Below, piece by piece: positions 23,729 to 34,200 of a DNA stretch of 64,000 bases. The stretch comes from Asterochloris sp. CNOR1 (Eukaryota; Chlorophyta; Trebouxiophyceae; Trebouxiales; Trebouxiaceae). Within the stretch, counting starts at the first letter, position 1. Every line of letters begins with the position of its first letter. The translations under genes were made by a program, and so were the position numbers. The notes under the pieces are model-generated. The model had not been told where the DNA came from, did no database searches, and saw only the letters and a list, made by a program, of their open reading frames with translations. Location: the NCBI GenBank assembly GCA_963969365.1, contig OZ017747.1, positions 1,612,001 to 1,676,000 of the forward strand. Reading direction: 5' to 3'.

Positions 23729-26700
23729 ATGGGCCTCGCGCAGGCAACATCGCCACAGCTGGGTGGGCCGCATCCCGTTGGGGCTGCTCCCTGCACCCGA
23801 GGCCACAGGCAGCGTTGCAGGAGCGTTCCTGGCACAAAGGACACAACACAATCTCCACAGGAGCTAGCTGATCCACAGGCCAAATTTAGGCAGTATGGCA
23901 TTCACTTCGGCGGCAGGTATGCAACAGCAGTCTCCTTTGGCATTGTCTGCAGGCAATGTTTTTGAGCAACGTCCACCAGGGTGGCAATGTAAGCCACTTA
24001 TTGGGCATGTGAGCATGCATGCACAAGCTCATCTTGCGTAACATGCAGGCACTCAATGGATCTTGGGGAGCTCATGGGTGCTGCCCCGCGTATCAGGATG
24101 CGCAGCGTGGATGAGCGCCAACGGGGACAGCTGGCGGAGCTGGCAGTGCTCAATGAGCGCCTGGCAGGGCGCCAGAGCTGGCAGATCAGGCAGAAGCTGG
24201 AGCACCTGAAGAGCAGGCGCAGGATCTGGGAGCTCATCTATGAGTATTTGACCAAGCGAGATGCCATAGCCTCCCTAGAGATGATCGAGGAGGCCAACAA
24301 TAAGGTGAGCAATCTGCACATACCAAGCGCATTCCGCACAGCCTGGCGCTGCACCACCTGGGCGCAACGGACATGTGCAGTAGCCTGGCTGCTGGACCCA
24401 GTCCCAGCAAGCCAATACCTTTCCCACTTGTTCTGAGCAGCAACCAGCAGGTAGATGGTCGCCACCAGCTGATTATTGGGACTCCAGCAGGGCCACCCCC
24501 CGTTGGCAGCCTGCTGATGTCCACGAGCATAATGGCAGACAGCAGCACCCTTTGTGCAGAGGATGGCCCTTGCAAGGGGCTGGGGGGCCCAGTCATGCCC
24601 CTTGCAAGCTCTGCAGTGCACCTTGCAGCTCTGCTGACAGTTGCATGATCTGCAAGCACTTGTCTACCTGCTCAACAAGGGGCATTGGGTCCATACACAC
24701 CAGTGTGGGCACACCACTGACACTTCAGCATTCGCTGACATTGTTGTGCCCCTGCAGGTGACCCACCTCCTCAGCGAGGAGAGCCGGGAGCACGCCAGCG
24801 TGGCTGCGCTGACCAGCCAGCTGGTGGAGTTGCAGGCCGAAGTGCAGACTGCGCACGAGCGCCTGCACCAGACGCAGGCCCGGGTCGAGCACAACCTTGA
24901 GCGCGTTTCGGCGCTCAAAGCCGAGGCGGCGTCTCTCGAGAAGATGCGCCAGCGGAGCGCTGCAGAGGGCAGCAGCAGCCAGGGAGTGGCCCGCAGGCCC
25001 CTAGCGGCGGCCGCAGACCTTTCTGCTGCAGCTTTGGAGAGCCAGCAGGTGACTCGCACTTGCTTATGAAGGGGTCAGCATGTCCTGCCTGTCAGGAGCC
25101 AGGACGTAGGATGAAGCTGCTCACACAGGGTGGCGGCCTTGACGACCGCCTGGTTTGCATCAGACGCTCATGCGGAAGACGTGCTTCAGCAACTGTTGCC
25201 AGTCCGGAACAAGGGTCCCTTGACAGAGGTCATGGTACGCGCTGCTTGTCGACCTTTCTGCTGTGGCATTGCAGGGTCAATGCTTGCCCTGCAATCAGGT
25301 ACAATTTGCACAGCTGAGCCAATGAGGCAATCTTACTGGTCTGGCTGGTCAATGAATTGCGACCAACATTTGCAGGCGCAGGCAGCTGAGGCTCTGCCAT
25401 CCACCTCCCACATGACTGGGGCTGGCAGCCGCACAGCAGTGCTGGAGCCACACCTCAAGTCGGCTGGAGCGGAGGGGGACATGCCACTGGCTGCCCCCCT
25501 GCAACGGCAGCTGGAGCAGGCAGAGATCCAGCGCCAGCAGCGTCGGGGCCTGCACTCCAGCCTGCACCTAGAGCAGGGCCTGCGCAACCACTGGTATCCT
25601 GTCGCCTTCTCCAGCAAAGTGCCGGGGGACATGCTGGTGCCCTTCAACCTGTTTGGGCAGGCCTGGGTGCTGTTTCGGGACGCCCGGGGCGTCGCGGCCT
25701 GCGTGCGGGACCAGTGCGCGCACAGGGCCTGCCCCCTCTCGCTGGGAAGAGTTGTGGACGGCAAGGTCCAGGTCAGGCTGGCAGTCGCTTCTGCCACCGG
25801 CACACTCATCTGTGTTGGTGCACAAGAAGAAAGCAGCCCCTAAAGCTGACGCAAAATAAGATTGCCCTTCTGCTTCTCCAGCAGTCCTCTGCTCATGTCT
25901 CAGCAAGTCCCAACAGCACTTTCCAGTAGGACTCTGCCAATTGTGTCCCTGCTGCAGTGATGCATGTTCTGGCCTGAAGGCGGTCTTTGCTGCTTGATGG
26001 GCCCTGAATGGCCTCTCTGCTCTGATTTTGCTGCAGTGCCCCTACCATGGGTGGGAGTACACAGGCTCTGGCCACTGTGTGGCCATGCCCAGCACTACAC
26101 CCTGCCCCGGCGTGAGAGTGGACAGCCTGGCCTGCAGCGAGCAGGACGGCTTTGTCTGGGTGTTCCCTGGAGACGAGGCAGCCATGCCTGCAGAGCTGCC
26201 AGCCCTGGCTCAGCCCCCTCCGGGCTATGTCATCCATGCAGAGATTGAGGTGCGCCTGGGCCACCCAACTTGCTGTCTTCACCAACACCTGGCTATCTGT
26301 ACCCCTAAGCTGGCCTCATCGCCACCACCTGGCTGCGTCTCAATGTGTGCCAGGGGACGATGTGATCTGCAGCGGCTGGAGAATCCCTGCCCCAGCGGCC
26401 TTGCCGCAGAGCTTGCCTGCTGGCTGAGAGCTCTCCATGCTGGAAGCTCACGCTTGTCTGCCCAATTTTAAAGTTGCAGCTCAGCGCAGCTTGCCTACAC
26501 ACCTCTTGCCACAAGTGCTTATCCTTTTGTGTTTGTCGGCCGAGGTGCCACGGGAGCATGGTCTGGTGCTTGCCCAGAGACTTCCCGTCACAAACCCTTC
26601 CCTCTTGTGCTCTGTGCAGGTTGAGGTGCCAGTGGAGCATGGTTTGCTGCTGGAGAACCTGTTGGACCTGGCACACGCCCCCTTCACCCACACCAGTACC

Positions 26701-27740
26701 TTTGCCAAGGGCTGGCCCGTCCCTGACTTTGTGAGGTTCAACGCGGGCAAGCTGCTGGGTGGCAACTGGGAGCCCTACCCCATCGACATGTCCTTTGAGC
26801 CTCCTTGCTGCGTGCTGTCCACAATCGGCTTGGTGAGGCAGCCTGCGATGATCCATGTGTGCCGTGCTACACTGGTGTCATGCTTTGACCAACCTGTGTC
26901 CTGGTCTCCATGCACCACCCAGCATTGCAACACTGGTCTCTGATCAGTGACCTTGTGGACGCACCTGAACAATGGTGTCTGCAATTGGCTTGATGCCTGG
27001 CCGGCAAGCTTCAGCAGCCCTTTGCCTGAGCGCCACTCCTGCTGCTGTGCAGGCGCAGCCTGGCAAGATTCAGCGGGGCCAGCGGGCTCAGAACTGCCAA
27101 AACCACCTGCACCAGTTGCATGCATGCCTGCCCAGCCGACCTGGGCATACGCGGCTGCTGTACCGCATGTCCATGGACTTCATGGGCTGGGCGCGCATGG
27201 TGCCAGGCATCCAGCGCTTCTGGCAGCACATTGCCGGCCAAGTGAGCTGAGCCCTCTGCCTGATGTATATGCACGAAACATACACTTTTGGCAGTGCGTC
27301 ACCAGCTGGGTTAACACAGCTCTGGGCTGTACTGCTGCACAGGCTCAGAAGAACACCTCATGCGCAAGGTGGCAGCACGCCTGGACACCAGCTGAGCTCA
27401 TGCAGCTGGGGCGCCGGCCATCTGTGCTTGGTACTGCTTGGCTCACCTTCTGGGAGGGACTGGCTCAGGTCGAGCTGCTGTGCAGGTGCTGGGGGAGGAC
27501 CTTGTGCTTGTGAAGGGGCAGCAGGAGCGCATGTGCCAGGGTGCTGACACCTGGGCGCGCCCGGTCTCCTACGACAAGCTGGCTGTGCGATACCGACGAT
27601 GGCGCAACAGCCTGGACAAGGGCAAGGCAGAGCAAGAGGCTGCAGAAGCCTCCTTGGCAGCTATGAGTGCAGGGGAGGTGTTCAGCATTGATGACAACGA
27701 CATGGACAGCTGCAATGAGCAGGATGGCTGCCCCACATGA
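23729..27740 (+). CDS. CAO: Chlorophyllide a oxygenase (chlorophyll b synthesis)
   Basis: Converts chlorophyllide a to b in the plastid by two oxygenations of the C7 methyl group. Exons 23729-23916, 24049-24304, 24758-25048, 25376-25771, 26037-26249, 26620-26832, 27053-27241 and 27486-27740 join in phase to 666 residues, similar to other green-algal CAOs. Order: a Ser/Arg-rich transit-like start ([13 protein letters not shown]); a helical regulatory A domain ([17 protein letters not shown]); a coiled linker; the Rieske [2Fe-2S] ligands in QCAHRAC and CPYHGW (CxH...CxxH); the mononuclear-iron site [16 protein letters not shown]; and the late motifs [20 protein letters not shown] and [13 protein letters not shown]. 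The tail is acidic (IDDNDMDSC). A short extra exon between 25049 and 25375 cannot be excluded. The start is inferred from the transit-like sequence. Confidence 0.96.
26541..26577 (+). repeat. Echo of CAO exon 6 start
   Basis: Intron sequence coding [10 protein letters not shown] in frame precedes the true exon [10 protein letters not shown] (from 26623) by about 80 bp. The nucleotide match is GAGGTGCCACGGGAGCATGG against GAGGTGCCAGTGGAGCATGG. Confidence 0.9.
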
Positions 27741-27913
27741 CAAACTAAGCATCTTAACACAGGGGAGTAAAAACCCATGTTCATGGGGCCCTGTACTGAT
27801 TTAATGGCAGCAGATCTTTCCATACTCAAGGCATGTCAGCATCTTTACTGCCTCAGTCATTCTTTGGCCCACATCTCAGAAGTGAGCAGACATCAGCGTG
27901 GTATTTAATAACA

Positions 27914-27918
27914 TGTAA
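27914..27918 (+). terminator. Putative poly(A) signal TGTAA (CAO)
   Basis: TGTAA, the usual green-algal polyadenylation signal, lies 174 bp after the CAO stop. The convergent BRCT gene ends just beyond it. Confidence 0.4.
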
Positions 27919-27962
27919 CAAGCTACACTAGTGATGGCAGCTGAAGGCTGAGCTGGCAGGTT

Positions 27963-30900
27963 CTAATGCTGCAAAAACTTTGATGCTGGAGCATCTGTCA
28001 GCAGCTGAAGGTTTTCACAATCAAAGATTGTGCGCCAGAAGTACATGGCGCCTAGCTTGCCCTTGCTGATGAAGCCCAGCTGCTTGCTCCGCTTTGCTGT
28101 GGTGTTCCCTGCAGCATGTGGGTTTCCGCTCAGCAAAATGCCCTCCCTCAGCAATGAGCTCACCAGCACTTCCCTTTGCCTTGTCCATCACTTTGTGCAG
28201 GCGTGCCAAGCTGCAACCCAACACATGACAGCCCAACAAGACCCTTGTGTGCAGGTGGCCGATACATGGCCTCAGGTTGCACAGACCTGCTACACAAGAA
28301 AGCCTGCAATGCTCCCTCACAACTCCCTGGAACAGCTCCTGAGCAATGTCTGTGCCCAGGGGCAGCCAGCGCCCGCCCCCCTGATGGCCTTGCCTCATGG
28401 CCTCCTGCACCTCTGTGGCCCGCCACATTCGGCAGTACTCCAACCACCACTCCCCTGCACCAACGGGCTGTCCTGGTGTGTGCAGCCACAGATACAGCAG
28501 GCTAGCCTTCCTGTCGATGACTTCAGGTGGTGCGCTGGGGTGTGAATGCTATGCATCAGCAGTCCCATGCAGTCTCAAATGGTGGGCATCAATCACTACT
28601 CCCCTGCAGCAGGGGCCTCCCTGAACTTATGCATGGTTGGCACGCATTGATACAGCAAAAGTGCCAGCTGATGGGTACCTATTTGACAGGCAGCATGCAG
28701 CCCAGCAGGGCAGGGAGGTGTGCTGGCAGTCACCTGAGGGCAGCTTGTAGAATGCCTGGGGCTCTGCGATGATCTGAGATGCCTGGCTGCTATCCTCCTG
28801 ATCATCTGCAGGCTCCAGATGGAGCAAAGCGCATGTCTTCTTGTCACGTACGAGCTTAGGTCCATCAGGGACCTACACCAGACACTGTTGTGCAATCAAC
28901 AGTGCAGGAGGCGGGCAGCGGTGGCCGTGAACAGACTCAGGCCCTGCCCGTCATGGCATGATGCCATGCAGCGCGCACAAGTCACAGCCAGTTGACTCCG
29001 TGCCTCCTCAGTAACAGCAGGCGCTCTTCCCTCTGCAAGATGCCAGGCAGTGCTGCCAGACATGGTCAACAAGCGTGCCCTGCAGCTCCCTGTGAAGGTA
29101 CCTGGAGCTCTGCCAGGCAGGCCTGCTCACCTGCACCTCCTCAGCAAACAGGACACCCCTCCAGCTGGGCAGGCCGTGCCACTGCCTGGCAGTGGTGCCC
29201 CGCGGCTGCCGTGCCATCAGCTTGAGCCCCACCCCGTCTGCACTGCGCTTGGGCGATCTGCCAGCAGCAGCAGCAGCCCTCCCACTAGACTGGTGCTGAG
29301 GTTCCGCACTGCATGGCTGACACCAGGGCAGCTGGAAGTCATCATCACTATGCAGGGGAGCTGCAACCAGCATCGACAAAGGTTCACAGCAGAGCAGTCG
29401 AACACCAAGACGGCGGCACTCCTCAGCATTGCGGAAAGGAGCAGGCCCTGCCAACAGCCTTGGCAGGCAACAAAGCAACAACAAAGCTGCTGACACCACC
29501 AATGTCGTAGCCAGGAAGCTGAAGCAGCATCCTGCGTGCTGGCATACGCAATCACTGCCTTCCGGTGGCACTGAGAACCAGCAGTTGCAATTGCTTCAAG
29601 GAGTTTGCACCCAAGATCTGCAGGCATCAGAGCTGTCGCTTCCAGGTGACATGGTTGCAAGAGCAATGTTGCTGCCTGCCTCAGTGTTCCCCCAAGAGAC
29701 CCTCTTGGCACCACTCAGTCTGCACTCCACGTGAGCGCAGTGTGCCAACTCCTCACCCCCAAGGCACAGCTGCAACTCATGGCTGCAGGTATCTGCACAG
29801 GAGCCGTACTGACCTGAATCAGGGATGATGAGGTTTTCCAGCATCTCGGCTGCTGGCAACTGATACCTGGCCGCCACATTGGGCCCGTGGCACGAGCTGC
29901 TGCTGCATTGTGACCACGCTGTGCAGCCTTGCAGGGTACCAGAGCCTGTGCTGCCCAGATTGTGCCTGGACAGCAGCGGCGTCAAGGGCCCTGCTGAGGT
30001 TTTGCTGGCGCCCAAAGCGCCGCAGCCCTGCCTCTCCCGCTTCATGGCATGGTGCCAGGTGGAAGAGTCAGCAAGGGCTCTGCCTGATGATTTCCCGGCA
30101 TCAGCAACTTCCGCCACCGAGCCAGCAGTGCTAGCAGAGCTGGGAGACGTGTCTTGCTGGGCGCCTGACCTGGCTACCTGCCCTGCATCAGAGTGATGAT
30201 CAGGGCCTCGCAGCTGTGCGGGTGGCGCCATCTTGCTGAGGTCTGCCACCTCGTCAGCAGGCAGGCCCTGCTCCTCCAGCTTGGAGAGGCCTGCTGTGTT
30301 CGCTTCCAACTCATCATCAAGCAGACCAGGGTAGCCTGCTGTGCCTTGTGCCAGCTTAGCAGCGTGCAAGCCAGGGGGCCCTGCAGTGCCCAAGGGCATG
30401 CTGGCCGGCTCCAAGGCATTGCTTGGCACGCTGCAGGCCGCTGTGACTTCTCGCTCAGTGCTGCAGCATGCTGACTCTGCCTGGTGAGGGCCTCCTACAT
30501 TGCCTTCCGTAGGCACCTGCTCTACTGCAGGCCGTGAGGCTCGCAGGGTACCACCGGCAGCATCTGACAGGCTGGCTGGAGAGAGCTCTCGAATTTCAGC
30601 TGGCTGTCTGCCGCTGCTGCTGCTGCATGAACCACTCTCTAGACATCCAGCACCCTCACACTTGCTTCCTGCAGCCCTGTCGTCGCAACAGCACCGCTGC
30701 TCGGTCTCAAAAGCCTGCTTGTGGCCATGCTCAAGCCGCTGCTGCAGCCAGCTGTAGTCCCTGATCACCAGGCCCCACTGCTGGGCATGTAGCAGTTTGT
30801 TTGACGCCTGAGAGGCCTGGCTGTCCCTGCAGATGAGGTGTGTGCTACGGCCAAGCACGAGGTCCCCTGCAGGAGCAGTACTCCCCTCTGTGAGTCTGAA

Positions 30901-31239
30901 TGAGAATGAGGGTGAGCCTCTTGCTGTCTGCTGGTTTCGCAAAACCCTTCATCCCGCAGACTTGATGTGCACCTGATGAAGCCACAGATGCTGACCTGAA
31001 TACTCTGCGCCAGCCGCAAGCACTTCCTGCTTGATTTGAGCACGCTCAGCTCCATAGAAGCCTGCAACCATGGGTGATCTGCGTGAATGCTCTGAGGCTG
31101 GAATGCCATGCTGCATGGTCACCACAGCTTGGTCACCTGTGCCTGTAATGACCCAGTGATGCTCTAAACATGGATTGCTGCCATTCCTTGGAGTCATGGC
31201 AGATGCTGTGAAGTCAACCCTCGAAGGGTGCCAGGTCAC
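27963..31239 (-). CDS. BRCT-domain protein, otherwise unidentified
   Basis: The N-terminal exon (30996-31239) ends GFYGAERAQIKQEVLAAGAE and YSG. It splices in phase at 30866 to GDLVLGRSTHLICRD...NKLLHAQQWGLVIRDYSWLQQRL. Together these match a BRCT fold: the F-x-G start, GAxYSG, THLI, and the Trp near the end. BRCT modules bind phosphopeptides in DNA-damage signalling and replication. A single exon of about 1 kb follows (to about 29814), Ser/Ala/Gly/Gln-rich and probably disordered. Further candidate exons carry AKRVSWGNTEAG (about 29604-29725), LKLMARQPRGTTARQWHGLP (near 29132-29230), VPDGPKLVRDKKTCALLHLE (near 28740-28870), EYCRMWRATEVQEAMRQGH (near 28360-28440), and a last exon ending ASKFLQH with TAG at 27963-27965. 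The exon joins in this C-terminal half are not phase-verified, and its function is unknown. Met at 31197 is an alternative start. Confidence 0.6.
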
Positions 31240-31260
31240 CCTTGGAGGCGATCTGCAAAT
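31240..31260. promoter_or_regulatory. Very short divergent interval, BRCT gene / LACS
   Basis: If both first ATGs are right, only 21 bp separate the divergent start codons. The 5' UTRs and promoters must then overlap the opposite gene. A later BRCT start at 31197 would widen this to about 63 bp. Confidence 0.45.
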
Positions 31261-34200
31261 ATGATGCAGGACGCCCAGGCGCAGCGCAGGCTGGCTGTGG
31301 TTTCAGCTCATCTACAGCAGAGCGAACTGCAAGATGCCGGAAGTCAGCTGCAGAGGGAGCCGACAGCTGCAGGGCAACGCATTACAGAAGAAGAAACTGG
31401 CCTGCAGTACACAGTCACTCTACCTGAAAGGCTTTCTGACGAGGGACCATGGGCTGTGCGCAGGTGAGGTACATGAACCAGGATGCAAACATGCGCTATC
31501 TATGCTGGAAACCCCAGAAGCGCAGCAACATTGAGGACGGAGCCCATTGCTGCAAGACTCTTCATGCTGTTGCTGAGCTCCCTCCTTCTTGCTTGGTGCT
31601 GCAGGGTGGCTGACTTCAGCCAGGGCCTGGTGTCCCGGCTGCCTCCTCCTCATGAGAATGTTCTGACGCTGTATGACAATTTGGAGTCCTCTGCAGCGCA
31701 GTTCGCAGACGTGAGTTGTCACTGCCTGCTCCCATATACAGATCCTTCTGCCATTTACAGAGCAGAATCTAAGACGGGGCCAACATAGGCAGGGCACCCA
31801 TTGGCTTCCTTCAATGATGCCTGCCTCCACCTGATTGCAGAATCCCTTTCTGGGCCAGCGTCATGTTAACAAGAAAGGGAACCCAGGGCCCTACCAGTGG
31901 ATAACGTATGCCCAGGCAAGCAGAGGAGTGGGCTGTCCTGTATGGTGCCTTAGCTGCTGATGCCCAGGCCTTTCCTGAGGCTGAGTCAGACCTGCACCCT
32001 GCGGTCACAGTCCTGTCCACCAGTGCTGAGCTGGCTTGCAGGCGCTGCAACCCTGCATGCTGCCTGCCTGCAGGCGGCCGAGCATCGAACTGCAATGGGG
32101 TCTGGACTGATGCAGCTGGGTCTGGCGCCAGGAGCCACAGTGGGGCTGTACTCTGTAAATCACAGAGGTGACTGCCTACCGCATTGCTCGTGTAGCTGAC
32201 ATCCTGGCCTGGTGGCAGGCTCCTGGTGACTGGGCAAGTGCTAAGGCGTGGGCAGTGACAATGGCCTAAGCAGTCTGCAGCTAACCCTGTTGAAGTGTGC
32301 TGGCTGCCCATCTTGACAGCCCAGGCAGAATTGGCAGCATTACATCCCAGTCAAAACGCAAAGCTTTGCAGCTGTCCAGGCTGCTGCCTGTGGTCCATCC
32401 CCTCACAGCGCAAGGCTTCAGAAACGGCTACTGCGCTGACTGTAGAGTTGTGATCAGCTTCACTGTCCACGCCTACCCCATGACCAGTCTGCTGGCAAGT
32501 GTCTGTCTAATTTGCTGATGGCCCTATACGGCTTACCGGCAGCAGTCCATGCCCAGTCAACTGCGCCGCTTCTGAGCAAGGTACTGTGCCTGGCTGCAGA
32601 CTGGTTCCTGATTGACTGCGCTGTGCACGCGTACTCCATGATCAGCGTGCCACTGTACGATACTCTGGGCCCGGACGCTGTCAAGTACATCTGCCACCAC
32701 GCAGAGCTGGCGGCTGTGACATGCAGCATTGACATGCTGCCTACACTGCTCAAGTGCCTCCCGGAGTGCCCAGGCGTCAAGCTGGTGGTGGGTGGGGGTT
32801 CCTGCAGCTTGTATTGGAGGCAGCAACAATGCTCATGGCTGCCTGCACGTCAGCTGCTGCTGTGAGATGGGCCATCGCATCTGCAGCAACAATGCTCATG
32901 GCTGCCTGCACGTCAGCTGCTGCTGTGAGATGGGCCATCGCACCTGCAGCAGATGCGTCAAGGCAGCCATGGGGCGGTGGCTCTTGCACAAAGGCTCATA
33001 ACTGCTTCACGCGTCAAGGCAGCCATGGGGCGGTGGCTCTTGCACAAAGGCTCATAACTGCTTCACGCCTGCTGCAAATGGGGCTGGAGTCTGCCGCAGT
33101 GCCTGCACCTTGCGGGGTCGTGTCTGCACTGGTGTCTGACCTGTGCCTGAGTTTGCTACCCGATATGGGCCCGAGCCTGCTGTTGTGCTCGCAGCCTGCA
33201 GCTTAGCATCAGCTCCCCAGCTGGTGTTGTGCCTGCACCCTGCAGGTGGTCTTTGCCCTGGGGCCTGAGCAGCGTCTGCCAGCCATCCCTGCCAAGATCC
33301 AGGCCAGAGTGGTCACGCTGGACGAGGTTCGCAGGCTGGGGGAGAATCAGCCCAAGCCCCACATTCCCCCCTCTCCCCAGGATGTGGCCTGCCTGTATTA
33401 CACCAGTGGTGAGTTCTTTGATTTTGGCATTTCAGTGGCACCCTGCCAGCCTGTTGTCAAGCGACTATGCAGGATGGAGAGCACAACCGCTTAAGGTTGG
33501 TTGCTGCAGCGCAGTTGTTGTTGAGATTCACCTGAGGCACAGTGGCTGCTGCTGTATCGCCCCAGCTGCTGCTGGATGCCCTGCCGGCCTGTCAGCCTTG
33601 CACTCTTGCTGCAGGCACGACAGGAACACCCAAGGGAGTGGTGCTCACCCATGGGAACCTCATTGCAGACGTGGCAGGCTACCAGGGCATCTTTGACACA
33701 CAACCAGGTGGGCTGCAACTCATTGTGGTAGGATGCACAGATCATAGTCAGTGCCTTGCGGCACGCAACCAACCGCATTGCGCAAGACCAGGGGCCTCCA
33801 TGTCAGGCAGTGGCCAATCTTGTGGATGCCGCTGTGCTCTGCAGGTGACAGACATATCTCTTACCTGCCGCTGGCCCACATCTATGAGAGGGTCAACGTT
33901 GTGCTGAACACCCACCAGGGCATGGCCATCGGCTTTTACAGGTAGGCGTCCATCTCTGTGGCTGCCTGAGTGCAGCAGCCCTTTGACTGACTGCCCTTCA
34001 GAAAACCATTCTGATAGGGCTGCCAGAATGAGCTGGCCTGTAGCTTCAGCATGTTCAGCGATCAGATCGAGTAGAGGCCCATCAATGCATTGCCACCCGC
34101 CCTGTTGGCATGGCAGCAATGAATTTGGTAGTGCTGACCTCTTGTCTCCTGCATTGAAGCTCATCCTGCCTGCCCAGCAAGCAGCTGTGTAGTCAATGCA

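Noticed and set aside
23988-23992. TGTAA as the CCT5 poly(A) signal
   Set aside because: It lies inside the first CAO intron, about 775 bp after the CCT5 stop, so it more likely occurs by chance.
32821-33066. Possible CRISPR-like array
   Set aside because: Two different units of two copies each, directly adjacent without spacers, inside a eukaryotic intron. These are plain tandem duplications.
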